From assembly GCA_005239465.1 (NCBI GenBank), contig SPAW01000033.1, forward strand, positions 1-64,000: a stretch of DNA of 64,000 bases, read 5' to 3'. The notes beneath the pieces were generated by a model that was given only the letters and a program-made list of their open reading frames with translations, was not told the DNA's origin and made no database searches. Of the stretch, positions 45,635 through 54,094 are shown in pieces. The position numbers and the translations under genes are program-made. Every line of letters starts with the position of its first letter. The first letter of the stretch is position 1. Source of the stretch: Nitrospira sp. (GTDB taxonomy: Bacteria > Nitrospirota > Nitrospiria > Nitrospirales > Nitrospiraceae).

Positions 45635-46654
45635 ATGAAAATCGCGCTCGACGCCGTGGGGGGCGATTATGGCCCCGCTCCCTGTATCGAGGGCGCCCTC
45701 CAGGCTGCCAAGGAATTGGACGTCGAGGTCATTCTCGTCGGCGACGAAACCATACTGAAACGGGAATGTGATCATCTCGGCTACCGCGATTCCCGTCTCT
45801 CCATTCGCCATGCTTCTCGGGTCGTTGGAATGCATGAATCGCCGGCTGTGGTGGCCCGGAAGAAGCGGGACTCATCGATTTGGATCGCGACCGAGCTGGT
45901 TAAGAATGGCGAGGCTGACGCGATTGTGAGTCCAGGCAATACAGGCGCCAGCATGGTGGCGTCGTTCTTTATCTTGGGACTGACGAAGGGAGTGGAACGG
46001 CCGGCGATTGCCACCAGCTTGCCGACGGTTACCGGGGAAGCGATCATGCTCGATGTGGGCGCAAACGTCGACTGTAGTGCCAAGAATCTTGAACAGTTTG
46101 CCTTGATGGGCAACGAATACGGCAAACATCTGTTTGGCAAACCGAATCCCCGCGTCGGACTTCTGAGTATCGGCGAAGAAGACAGCAAAGGAAACGAAGT
46201 CACAAAAGAAGCATTCAAACTGCTGAAGGCGGGGTCGCTGAACTTTGTGGGCAACGTCGAGGGGCGCGAAGTCTACAGCGGGACCGCGGACGTCGTGGTG
46301 TGCGACGGCTTTATCGGGAACGTAGCCTTGAAAATTTCCGAGGGTGTCGCCGAGATGATCAACAAGCTTCTGCTCACGGAAATTTCAGGCTCCTTCCTCG
46401 GGCGACTGGCCTATCCCTTGATCGCGGGCCCTCTTCGGAACCTCAAGCGGAAAATCGACGATGCCGAATTCGGCGGCGCGCCGTTGCTTGGGGTCAATGG
46501 GATTACGATGATTTGTCATGGCCGTTCGTCGTCCAAAGCCATTAAGAATGCGATTCGACGGGCCAAGGGGATGGCTGAAGGCCGTGTACGGGAACTCATT
46601 CAACGAGACATTGAAGAGAGCCTCTCACGTCCACCGGTGGAACTGGAGACATGA
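45635..46654 (+). CDS. plsX: Phosphate acyltransferase PlsX
   Basis: 339 residues; makes acyl phosphate from acyl-ACP for phospholipid synthesis. Evidence: MKIALDAVGGDYGPAPCIEGAL, IVSPGNTGASMVASFFILG, MLDVGANVDCSAKNLEQFALMG, NVEGREVYSGTADVVVCDGFIGNVALKISEG, CHGRSSSKAIKNAIRRA. The ATG at 45635 gives the family start; a GTG six codons earlier is possible. It overlaps fabH by ATGA. Confidence 0.95.
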   Translation: MKIALDAVGGDYGPAPCIEGALQAAKELDVEVILVGDETILKRECDHLGYRDSRLSIRHASRVVGMHESPAVVARKKRDSSIWIATELVKNGEADAIVSPGNTGASMVASFFILGLTKGVERPAIATSLPTVTGEAIMLDVGANVDCSAKNLEQFALMGNEYGKHLFGKPNPRVGLLSIGEEDSKGNEVTKEAFKLLKAGSLNFVGNVEGREVYSGTADVVVCDGFIGNVALKISEGVAEMINKLLLTEISGSFLGRLAYPLIAGPLRNLKRKIDDAEFGGAPLLGVNGITMICHGRSSSKAIKNAIRRAKGMAEGRVRELIQRDIEESLSRPPVELET

Positions 46655-47625
46655 AAGCCCGTATTACCGGAACAGGCTCCTACGCGCCTACGAGAGTGCT
46701 GACCAATGCGGACCTCGAACGCATGGTCGCCACATCCGACGAATGGATTCGTGAGCGGACGGGCATCCGGGAGCGGCATATAGCCGGCGCCGGAGAAGCC
46801 TGCTCAGATTTGGCGGTTCAGGCCGGGACGCGGGCGCTGGCAGCGGCGGGTCTCGCGGCGACCGATCTCGACATTATTTTGGTTGCTACCTGCACAGGCG
46901 ACTATCCTCTCCCAGCGACGGCTTGTTTAGTGCAGCACCAACTCGGTGCGACCAAGGCGGCGGCTTGCGATCTGTCTGCGGCCTGCTGCGGATTTGTCTA
47001 CGCCCTCTCGGTGGCCGATGCTTATGTGAAGACCGGTATGCGTCACGTGTTGGTGATCGGATCGGAAGTCATGTCCGCCATAACGGATTGGACCGACCGT
47101 AATACATGTGTCTTATTTGGGGATGGAGCCGGGGCGGCGGTCATCAGTGCGAGTGAAGGAGAGCAGGGTATTCTTTCAACGCACCTTCGCTCCGACGGCA
47201 ATCTCTGTGGACTGATCGCAGTGCCAGGGGGTGGATCACGCACTCCTCCGTCTGAAAAAGTCATTGCGGAGCGCATGCATTGCATCAAAATGAAGGGGCA
47301 TGAAACCTTCAAGGTTGCAGTGCGGACGTTGGAAGAGATTGCCCGCGAGACGCTGGCGGCCAATCATCTCCGCGTGGAGGATCTTGATCTCTACGTGCCC
47401 CATCAGGCCAACGTCCGGATTCTCAAGGCGGTGATGGAACGACTCGGCCTCCCCATCGAGAAGGTGATGCTGAATCTCGATCGCTACGGCAACACGTCTG
47501 CCGCGTCGATTCCCATGGCTTTGGATGAAGCGGTTCGCGCGGGGCGCATCAAGGACGGATCATTGGTGATGCTCGGAGCGTTTGGGGCGGGACTGACGTG
47601 GGCTTCCGCTATGATTAGGTGGTAG
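46651..47625 (+). CDS. fabH: 3-oxoacyl-ACP synthase III FabH
   Basis: 324 residues; joins acetyl-CoA and malonyl-ACP to start fatty acids. Catalytic Cys112 sits in DLSAACCGFVYAL, with a second Cys where Ser is usual. His is in YVPHQANVRI and Asn in DRYGNTSAASIPMAL. TGSYAPTRVLTNADLERMV start and GAFGAGLTWASAMIRW end are standard. Confidence 0.96.
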   Translation: MKARITGTGSYAPTRVLTNADLERMVATSDEWIRERTGIRERHIAGAGEACSDLAVQAGTRALAAAGLAATDLDIILVATCTGDYPLPATACLVQHQLGATKAAACDLSAACCGFVYALSVADAYVKTGMRHVLVIGSEVMSAITDWTDRNTCVLFGDGAGAAVISASEGEQGILSTHLRSDGNLCGLIAVPGGGSRTPPSEKVIAERMHCIKMKGHETFKVAVRTLEEIARETLAANHLRVEDLDLYVPHQANVRILKAVMERLGLPIEKVMLNLDRYGNTSAASIPMALDEAVRAGRIKDGSLVMLGAFGAGLTWASAMIRW

Positions 47626-47725
47626 CAAGAAAGGCGGTCAGCAGGCAGCTGCCAGCTCCGGAATTGGAAGCAGTAGTCGCTTGCTGAAAGCTGATGGGCG
47701 GCAGTTCTCCAATAACTTTTTCCCG

Positions 47726-47754
47726 TTGACATTCCACGGGATTTCTAAGATACC
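47726..47754 (+). promoter_or_regulatory. Putative promoter very close to fabD
   Basis: TTGACA at 47726-47731 and GATACC at 47749-47754, spacing 17. The expected start of transcription (about 47761) is only about three bases before the fabD ATG at 47764. Confidence 0.5.
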
Positions 47755-47763
47755 TAACTCTTT

Positions 47764-48702
47764 ATGACTTCAGGAATCGGGCTGGTTTTTCCCGGACAAG
47801 GCTCGCAATCGGTTGGGATGGGTAAGGCGCTATGCGAAGCTCATCCTTCGTTGAAGCGGGTGTATGACGAGGCGTCGTCAGTCTTGGGCTATGATGCCGC
47901 CGCGCTTTGTTTTGAAGGACCAGCCGAACGGCTCAATCTCACGGAATTCACGCAGCCGGCCTTGTTGGTGAGCAGCATTGCCGCGTTGAAAACGTTGGAG
48001 TCGGCTGGAGTGAAACCGATCGCGGTTGCCGGACATAGTTTGGGTGAGTACACGGCGGTAGTGGCGGCAGGCGGTGTGTCGTTCCAGGATGCGGTTAAAT
48101 TGGTCCAGAAACGTGGTCGCTACATGTCGGAAGCGGTACCTCCCGGAACAGGTCTTGTGGCAGCGCTGCTTGGGCTGACGTCGGAAGTCGTCAAAGATGT
48201 CTGCCGTGCAGCCTCGATGGTTGGAGTCGTCGCACCTGCAAATTTCAATTCGCCGGGCCAGATCGTGATTGCCGGTGAAAAGGCAGCAGTGGAACGGGCC
48301 ATCGAGTTGGCGAAAGAAAAAGGTTGTAAGAAGGCGATCCCCCTGCCGGTGAGTGTGCCAGTTCATACGCCCTTGATGCAACAAGCGGCTGATCGATTGG
48401 CCAAAGATCTGGCAGCGGCGCAGTGGTCGGATCTCAAGGCGCCCCTCATCAACAACGCGGAGGCGAAAGCGATCAGCCGAGCAAGCGAGATTCAAGCATC
48501 CTTGTATCGGCAATTGTCATCTTCTGTGTTGTGGGAAGACACGGTTCAAACCATGGAGAAGATGGGCGTGAATACTTTTGTCGAAGTCGGTCCTGGCACG
48601 GTACTTACCGGCTTGATCAAACGAATCTTGCCGGATGCAAAATTGCTGAACGTGAACGATCCGAAGTCGTTGGAGTCGACACTACAAAGTTTGAAAGTGT
48701 GA
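47764..48702 (+). CDS. fabD: Malonyl-CoA:ACP transacylase FabD
   Basis: 312 residues. Catalytic Ser92 in AGHSLGEYTAVV, FPGQGSQSVGMGK at the start, the His in PVSVPVHTPLM and FVEVGPGTVLTGLIKRI at the end. There is no ribosome site before the ATG, and a promoter candidate lies immediately upstream. Confidence 0.95.
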   Translation: MTSGIGLVFPGQGSQSVGMGKALCEAHPSLKRVYDEASSVLGYDAAALCFEGPAERLNLTEFTQPALLVSSIAALKTLESAGVKPIAVAGHSLGEYTAVVAAGGVSFQDAVKLVQKRGRYMSEAVPPGTGLVAALLGLTSEVVKDVCRAASMVGVVAPANFNSPGQIVIAGEKAAVERAIELAKEKGCKKAIPLPVSVPVHTPLMQQAADRLAKDLAAAQWSDLKAPLINNAEAKAISRASEIQASLYRQLSSSVLWEDTVQTMEKMGVNTFVEVGPGTVLTGLIKRILPDAKLLNVNDPKSLESTLQSLKV

Positions 48703-48712
48703 GAGGAGGCTG

Positions 48713-48780
48713 ACAGGTTTGCAAGAGTCGAGCTGACAAGTTTTTCGTGTTAGCCCGTCAGCGTTCTCGCTTGTCAGCCG
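48713..48780. repeat. Inverted repeat with GCTGACA units between fabD and fabG
   Basis: Words GGCTGACAGG, GAGCTGACAAG and CTTGTCAGCC occur within 70 bases; the second and third can pair. Comparable GTGCTGAGT units lie between pth and ychF. Confidence 0.5.
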
Positions 48781-48791
48781 AAAGGAGTTTG

Positions 48792-49535
48792 ATGTCGTTG
48801 CAAGGAAGGGTCGCGATTGTCACTGGAGCAGCCCAAGGAATCGGTCGGGCCATTGCCGAAAGCCTTGCTCAAGCGGGGGCAGATATTGCCGTGGCGGATC
48901 TCGACCCCGGCCGTTCCCACGAGACGGTTTGCGCAGTCGAGAAGCTGGGACGGAAGGCACTGAACGTAAAGATCAACGTAGCGGATGCCAATGATACCAA
49001 GGCGATGGTCAAACAGGTTCTCAAGGCCTGGGGGAAGATCGACATCCTAGTAAACAATGCCGGCATCACGCGCGATGGATTGTTGTTGAGGATGAAGGAA
49101 GAGGATTGGAACCTGGTGCTTCAGGTCAATCTCAACGGAACCTTCAACTGTACGAAGGCGGTCTTGCAGCCGATGACCAAGCAACGTTATGGTCGCATCG
49201 TCAACATCGCCTCGATCGTCGGGGTGACGGGCAATGCGGGGCAGGCCAACTACTCGGCGTCAAAAGCGGCTGTCATCGGATTTACGAAAACAATTGGACG
49301 AGAATATGCTAGCCGCAATGTCACAGTGAATGCCGTGGCGCCCGGCTTCATCGATACTGCGATGACGCATGGGCTGCCGGCCGATGTGAAAGAGGCGCTT
49401 CAGAAGCAGATTCCGTTGGGTCGGTTGGGCACGCCGGCGGATGTTGCTGCTGCAGTGCGGTTCCTCGTGTCCGAAGACGCGGCCTACATTACTGGGCATG
49501 TGTTACACGTGAATGGCGGGATGTTGATGGTGTAA
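48792..49535 (+). CDS. fabG: 3-oxoacyl-ACP reductase FabG
   Basis: 247 residues, short-chain dehydrogenase. NADPH site VTGAAQGIGRAIAESLA, NNAGITRDGLLLRMKEEDW, catalytic Tyr154 and Lys158 in NYSASKAAVIGFTK, and VNAVAPGFIDTAMT. AAAGGAG is close upstream of this ATG, which rules out the longer frame from 48747. Confidence 0.96.
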   Translation: MSLQGRVAIVTGAAQGIGRAIAESLAQAGADIAVADLDPGRSHETVCAVEKLGRKALNVKINVADANDTKAMVKQVLKAWGKIDILVNNAGITRDGLLLRMKEEDWNLVLQVNLNGTFNCTKAVLQPMTKQRYGRIVNIASIVGVTGNAGQANYSASKAAVIGFTKTIGREYASRNVTVNAVAPGFIDTAMTHGLPADVKEALQKQIPLGRLGTPADVAAAVRFLVSEDAAYITGHVLHVNGGMLMV

Positions 49536-49626
49536 GGTATCGGAACTTTTATCGACGTGTGGCCGTCACAGATCCCCATGCGACGGTGCAGAGTGAGTCA
49601 CATTGGGGAAGGAGGTAGGCATAGCA

Positions 49627-49860
49627 ATGGCAACAGTTGATGAGCGTGTGAAGAAGATCATTGCTGAGCAGCTCGGTGTGGAGGAGGATGAGGTGACGCC
49701 AGAGGCGTCCTTCGTCGAAGACCTTGGCGCCGATTCGCTCGATACCGTCGAGCTGGTGATGGCGCTCGAAGAAGAGTTCGCGATCGAGATTCCCGATGAG
49801 GATGCCGAGAAAATTCTCACAGTCGGGAAGGCCATGGATTACATCAAGGAAAAGTCCTAA
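49627..49860 (+). CDS. acpP: Acyl carrier protein
   Basis: 77 residues, acidic. Ser37 in [20 protein letters not shown] takes the phosphopantetheine arm. A GGAAGGAGGT site is upstream. Sits between fabG and fabF as is normal. Confidence 0.96.
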   Translation: MATVDERVKKIIAEQLGVEEDEVTPEASFVEDLGADSLDTVELVMALEEEFAIEIPDEDAEKILTVGKAMDYIKEKS

Positions 49861-49874
49861 GGCACGGCTTCTGC

Positions 49875-51125
49875 ATGTCTGATCGATCTACACGACGCAT
49901 CGTCGTGACCGGACTGGGGCTGGTCACTCCTCTCGGCACGGGTGTCGAGAAAGCCTGGAAGGCCCTCTGTGCCGGGGAGTCCGGGATCGGCCGGATCGCC
50001 AAGTTCGATCCGACCGGGTATGACGCCCAGATCGCGGGCGAGGTCAGGGACTTCGATCCGGCTCAGTTCATCGAAAAAAAAGAAATCAAGAAAATGGACA
50101 CGTTCATCCACTACGCCGTGGGCGCCGCCCAAATGGCGGTGGATGATGCCGGTCTGAAAGTGGCCCCAGAAGAAGCGACCAAGGTCGGGGTCTACATCGG
50201 GTCCGGGATCGGCGGGCTCGGATCGATTGAGCGTTACCACAATGTGCTCAAAGAAAAAGGGCCTGGACGAGTTTCACCGTTCTTTATTCCCATGACGATC
50301 ATCAATCTCGCCTCCGGCCAGGTGGCGATTCGGATCGGAGCGAAGGGGCCCAACTCCTGCGCGGTGACGGCTTGTGCCACAGGCAACCATTGCATCGGGG
50401 ATGCGTATCGCCTGATCCAGCGGGGCGATGCCGATGTCATGGTCGCAGGCGGCGCCGAGGCGGCGGTCACACCGCTGGGAGTCGCGGGGTTTGCGGCGGC
50501 AAAGGCCTTGTCGTGCAGGAATGATGAACCGACGAGAGCGAGCCGTCCGTTCGACAAAGATCGGGACGGATTTGTGCTGGGCGAGGGGGCAGGTGTAGTG
50601 GTGATTGAGGAACTGGAGCATGCCCGTCGACGCGGTGCAAGAATCTATGGCGAGTTGATTGGGTATGGTATGAACAGTGATGCATACCACATTACGGCGC
50701 CGCCTGAAGATGGTGAGGGAGCAGTCCGCTGCATGGAGGTGACTCTCATGGATGCCGGGGTTGGGAAAGATCAGATTGGATATATCAATGCCCACGGTAC
50801 GTCTACGATGGCCGATGCCATTGAAACCCGCGCGATCAAGAGGGTGTTTGGTGAACAAGCCTTCCGTATCCCAGTCAGCTCGACGAAGTCCATGACCGGA
50901 CATTTGCTTGGCGCGGCAGGTGGGATCGAAGCGGTGTTTAGCATTTTGGCGCTGTTCCACGGCATTCTCCCACCCACTATCAATCTTGAAAATTCAGACC
51001 CGGCTTGTGATTTGGATTATGTTCCCAATAAGGCAAGGCCGGCAGCCATCAAGGTGGCCTTGTCCAACTCCTTTGGCTTTGGCGGCGTCAACGCCTGCTT
51101 GATCTTCAAGCGCCTGGATGCCTAG
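49875..51125 (+). CDS. fabF: 3-oxoacyl-ACP synthase II FabF
   Basis: 416 residues. Condensing enzyme for chain elongation. Cys167 in AVTACATGNHCIGDAYRLI, His residues in YINAHGTSTMADAIET and KSMTGHLLGAAGGIEAVFS, and NSFGFGGVNACLIFK at the end. It starts RRIVVTGLGLVTPLGTGVEK. Overlaps rnc by eight bases. Confidence 0.96.
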   Translation: MSDRSTRRIVVTGLGLVTPLGTGVEKAWKALCAGESGIGRIAKFDPTGYDAQIAGEVRDFDPAQFIEKKEIKKMDTFIHYAVGAAQMAVDDAGLKVAPEEATKVGVYIGSGIGGLGSIERYHNVLKEKGPGRVSPFFIPMTIINLASGQVAIRIGAKGPNSCAVTACATGNHCIGDAYRLIQRGDADVMVAGGAEAAVTPLGVAGFAAAKALSCRNDEPTRASRPFDKDRDGFVLGEGAGVVVIEELEHARRRGARIYGELIGYGMNSDAYHITAPPEDGEGAVRCMEVTLMDAGVGKDQIGYINAHGTSTMADAIETRAIKRVFGEQAFRIPVSSTKSMTGHLLGAAGGIEAVFSILALFHGILPPTINLENSDPACDLDYVPNKARPAAIKVALSNSFGFGGVNACLIFKRLDA

Positions 51126-51846
51126 CGCATTCGCGACGATGACACCGGCTTCTTCAGCCGACTCCTCACCCGCCCCGCTCAAGTATCAATTTATCAATGC
51201 GGCTCTTCTCAACGAAGCGCTCACGCACAAATCCTACGTGAATGAACGTAAGAGCCCGGATCGAAAGCATAACGAACGGCTTGAATTCCTGGGGGATGCG
51301 GTCTTGTCGCTCATCATCAGCGATCATCTGGCGACACGGTACCCTCAGTTGAGTGAAGGCGCTCTCTCGAAGCTCAAAGCCAAGCTTGTGAGTGAAACCT
51401 CGTTGGCCAACGCCGCCAGGCGGCTGGATCTCGGTGCTCGTCTGCAGCTCGGGCGGGGCGAAGAACTCTCGAAGGGGCGTGAAAAAACCTCATTGCTCGC
51501 CGATGCACTGGAGGCCGTGATTGCGGCGGTCTATCTCGATGGGGGTCTTGAGGCCAGCCGTGCCGTTACCCTCGATGCGCTGGCGGAGGAATTGCGTCAA
51601 ATCGAATCCCTGCAGACGAAGCCAGGAGGGGACGACTACAAGACACGGTTTCAGGAGTGGTGCCAGAAGCGGTACGAATTGTTGCCCCGGTATGTCACCG
51701 TGCGCGAAACCGGACCGGATCATCAGAAACTGTTTGAAGTTGAAGTGCAGGTGGATGGCAAAGTTGTCGGGGCTGGGCAGGGACACAGCAAGAAGGAAGC
51801 GGAACAGGTGGCAGCGCAACGGGCCCTGGAACAGGCTGAGCGCTGA
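51118..51846 (+). CDS. rnc: Ribonuclease III
   Basis: 242 residues. Cuts double-stranded RNA, e.g. rRNA precursors. RNase III signature ERLEFLGDAVLSLIISDHLA, LLADALEAVIAAVYLDGG, and a C-terminal dsRNA-binding domain (DDYKTRFQEWCQKRY ... GQGHSKKEAEQVAAQRAL). The first ~20 residues are a variable extension; an ATG at 51139 is an alternative start. Confidence 0.95.
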   Translation: MPSAFATMTPASSADSSPAPLKYQFINAALLNEALTHKSYVNERKSPDRKHNERLEFLGDAVLSLIISDHLATRYPQLSEGALSKLKAKLVSETSLANAARRLDLGARLQLGRGEELSKGREKTSLLADALEAVIAAVYLDGGLEASRAVTLDALAEELRQIESLQTKPGGDDYKTRFQEWCQKRYELLPRYVTVRETGPDHQKLFEVEVQVDGKVVGAGQGHSKKEAEQVAAQRALEQAER

Positions 51847-51909
51847 TGCGGTTGATTCGTGCTAAGATGACCGAACGATCTCAAAGGTTGTGATTAAGGG
51901 AGGTTGACG

Positions 51910-52572
51910 ATGCAGAAGCGAACGGGGCTGATGATGCTTGCGGCGGTGCTAGTGGGGGCTGTTCTGTCTTTCCCGGGCGCCGGACTGGTTGCAGCTGCAG
52001 ATAAGGCGCCGACTCCGAAGGCTGAAACGCCCAAAGGGCCACGGGCGATCATCAAGACGAAGTTCGGCGATATCGAAGTGAAGTTTTATCAGGATATCGC
52101 GCCAAAGCATGTCGAGAATTTCATGAAGCTCGCCAAAGAAGGTTTCTATAACGGGACGATTTTCCATCGGGTGATTCCCGGTTTCATGATTCAGGGTGGT
52201 GATCCCAATACGAAAGACTCGCTCAAGAAAGACAATTATGGGCAGGGTGGACCTGGATACACCGTCAAAGCGGAGTTTAGCGATATTCCCCACAAACGGG
52301 GCATCCTTTCCATGGCCCGGGCGGCCGATCCGGACACGGCCGGCTCGCAGTTTTTTATTGTCGTCGAGGAATCGCGGCATCTCGACCGGAAATACACGGC
52401 TTTCGGCGAGGTGACGAAGGGGATCGGCGTGGCGGACAAGATTGCGAACCTGCCTCGAGTCGAGTGCAACACATCTGACCCCAAGGGGCTACCTGTTCCA
52501 ACGCCAGCAGGCAAAGGGCCATGTCAGAATCCACTTGAGCGGGTGGAGATGGCAGTCACGATCGTCGAGTAG
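51910..52572 (+). CDS. Exported cyclophilin-type peptidyl-prolyl isomerase
   Basis: 220 residues. Signal peptide MQKRTGLMMLAAVLVGAVLSFPGAGLVAAADK, then the cyclophilin domain: TKFGDIEVKFYQDIAPKHVENFMKLAKEGFYNGTIFHRVIPGFMIQGGDP and SMARAADPDTAGSQFFIVVEE. Likely a periplasmic folding catalyst. AGGGAGG stands before the ATG; a TTG two codons earlier is not preferred. A strong terminator follows. Confidence 0.93.
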   Translation: MQKRTGLMMLAAVLVGAVLSFPGAGLVAAADKAPTPKAETPKGPRAIIKTKFGDIEVKFYQDIAPKHVENFMKLAKEGFYNGTIFHRVIPGFMIQGGDPNTKDSLKKDNYGQGGPGYTVKAEFSDIPHKRGILSMARAADPDTAGSQFFIVVEESRHLDRKYTAFGEVTKGIGVADKIANLPRVECNTSDPKGLPVPTPAGKGPCQNPLERVEMAVTIVE

Positions 52573-52697
52573 ACGTCTCCGCGTCACCTCATCGTGTGTA
52601 ATTGCCTAACGCACATGTCCTGCCCGGACACTGGCTGCATCAGAATTCGTATCGCTCTCAGTTCAATTTAAATCCCTTTGAATACCTTATGGTTTTT

Positions 52698-52729
52698 GAA
52701 AGCCCCCCCTCTTTCGAGGGGGGGCTTTC
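52698..52729. terminator. Strong hairpin terminator, possibly bidirectional
   Basis: Perfect 14-base stem GAAAGCCCCCCCTC / GAGGGGGGGCTTTC around a TTTC loop, 125 bases after the isomerase stop. GGTTTTT precedes it and a T-rich run (GGATTTTA) follows. Confidence 0.85.
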
Positions 52730-52799
52730 GTAGGATTTTACTGAAGCCTCGCGGTAACTATCCTTGGCTTACGTTACTTGTAACCCAAGGGAGTGTCCG

Positions 52800-53147
52800 G
52801 TGAGTCCTTCTTCCACGCGCCGCATGTACCGGCGAGTCTCGACCGATTTCCCCGGCTGTTACTGTACCAGCCGTTCGTTTCGGCAAGGGGTTGTGCGTGA
52901 TCTTTCGTTGAATGGTTTTAGAATCGAGGGGCAATCCGGTCTTCCGCGCAATACCATCGTCATGGTACGGTTCTGGCTGCCGGATCAGGAAGACAGTATC
53001 GATATTGATCAGGCGGTCGTGCGTTGGGTGAATGAGCGCGAATTTGGGGTCCAGATTATTGCGCTCTCGAACGAAGCGGACCTCCGCCTGGCGAACCATG
53101 TTGAGCTGGCGTTACAGCAAAAGGCGATGAATGCTGTGGCGTGCTGA
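52800..53147 (+). CDS. PilZ-domain protein
   Basis: 115 residues, a single PilZ domain. The cyclic-di-GMP motifs are RRMYRRVSTDF (RxxxR) and DLSLNGFRIEG (D-x-S-x-x-G). VVRWVNEREFGVQII closes the barrel. The GTG at 52800 has AAGGGAG six bases upstream. With YajQ and the GGDEF protein it points to cyclic-di-GMP signalling in this organism. Confidence 0.85.
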   Translation: MSPSSTRRMYRRVSTDFPGCYCTSRSFRQGVVRDLSLNGFRIEGQSGLPRNTIVMVRFWLPDQEDSIDIDQAVVRWVNEREFGVQIIALSNEADLRLANHVELALQQKAMNAVAC

Positions 53148-53174
53148 AACACGTAAGAGCAGACTGTCTAGCCT

Positions 53175-53201
53175 GGACTATTCACGAAGCGTGAATAGTC
53201 C
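53175..53201. repeat. Perfect hairpin behind the PilZ gene
   Basis: GGACTATTCACG and CGTGAATAGTCC, 12-base arms with a three-base loop (AAG), 27 bases after the PilZ stop. No T run follows. Confidence 0.7.
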
Positions 53202-53392
53202 ACCCTGCGGGCTTCGACCCATCGATTTTACTCAGGGTGGTGAGCCTGTCGAACCACTTCGCCCATCAGGGGTGGGGCTTCGCTCAGGGCTAGCCTTGAG
53301 CAGGCCGTACGGCCTGTCGAAACCGACAGGTGCGGAGGAGCCGACCTGTCGGCGCATTACTACGAATGCCCGTGGCTCGTGAATAATGCGGG
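53202..53392. repeat. Palindrome-rich intergenic stretch
   Basis: Contains GTGAGCCTGTCGAACCACTTCG and GGGGCTTCGCTCAGGGCT-type words, the palindrome AGGCCGTACGGCCT (near 53305) and CCGACAGGT / ACCTGTCGG (near 53326 and 53342). These resemble dispersed REP-like sequences of many genomes. No gene seen. Confidence 0.55.
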
Positions 53393-54094
53393 CTAGTGGT
53401 GATGGTGCCCACAGTCGGGACCATGTGTGTGAACTTCGGGCGCAGGGGGGAACACGAAGGACTGCCCCGGTAGAACAATGTGTCCCGGTTCACCTTTCTT
53501 CTGGAGATGTTCGGCGATGTGGGGATGGTAAGCCTTCACGTAGCCGATGAGCCCTCCGAGAAATCGGCGGGACTGAAAATCCTTCCCCGAGAATATCGAG
53601 ACAAACTGAATGACGCGGTCCAAAATTTCCGGCGCGTTTGACGAATCGGCAATCTGCTCGGGGTTCTGCTTCTTGAACGTCTCGTACTCCTTTATGAGAT
53701 GCCCGGCAAACACAGGCATGGGTGTCGAGGGGACATGCAATGGGCTGAGCGTGCGACGGAGCGCCTGAATCGCTGCCACCACTTCGGCATCTTGCCCATC
53801 TCGACGCCCCTCAAAGTAGCTGAACGTGACCACCTCGATTAGATTAAACAGCGTCACGGCTTTGTTGCCGCCGAATTCACCCATCTCTCGATAGAAATCC
53901 CGCCGAACGGGCATGAACTGCTCGCCCAGTCGTTTCTGCTGATAGTCGCTTCCACTGTCAAGATAGACGCAATCGCTCGGGCACGACACGCGTACGATGC
54001 GATGTTCTCCGCAGCAGGGACTGCAGATCAACCCACCGAGGGCCGGGCATGGGCGTTTGCCCTTGCGCTGTTTGCAATAGACGCACAAGCTCAT
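53393..54094 (-). CDS. Unrecognised protein with Cys-rich start and His-rich tail
   Basis: 233 residues. Cys at 4, 7, 16, 24, 27, 28 (CVYCKQRKGKRPC ... ICSPCCGEHR) suggest a zinc-binding N-terminus. The middle is helical (EMGEFGGNKAVTLFNLIEVVTFSYFEGRRDGQDAEVVAAI). It ends EVHTHGPDCGHHHH, a second metal-binding stretch. No signal peptide. The start overlaps the stop of the propeller gene upstream (ATGA), so the two are likely translated together. Family unknown to me. Confidence 0.7.
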   Translation of the reverse strand: MSLCVYCKQRKGKRPCPALGGLICSPCCGEHRIVRVSCPSDCVYLDSGSDYQQKRLGEQFMPVRRDFYREMGEFGGNKAVTLFNLIEVVTFSYFEGRRDGQDAEVVAAIQALRRTLSPLHVPSTPMPVFAGHLIKEYETFKKQNPEQIADSSNAPEILDRVIQFVSIFSGKDFQSRRFLGGLIGYVKAYHPHIAEHLQKKGEPGHIVLPGQSFVFPPAPEVHTHGPDCGHHHH

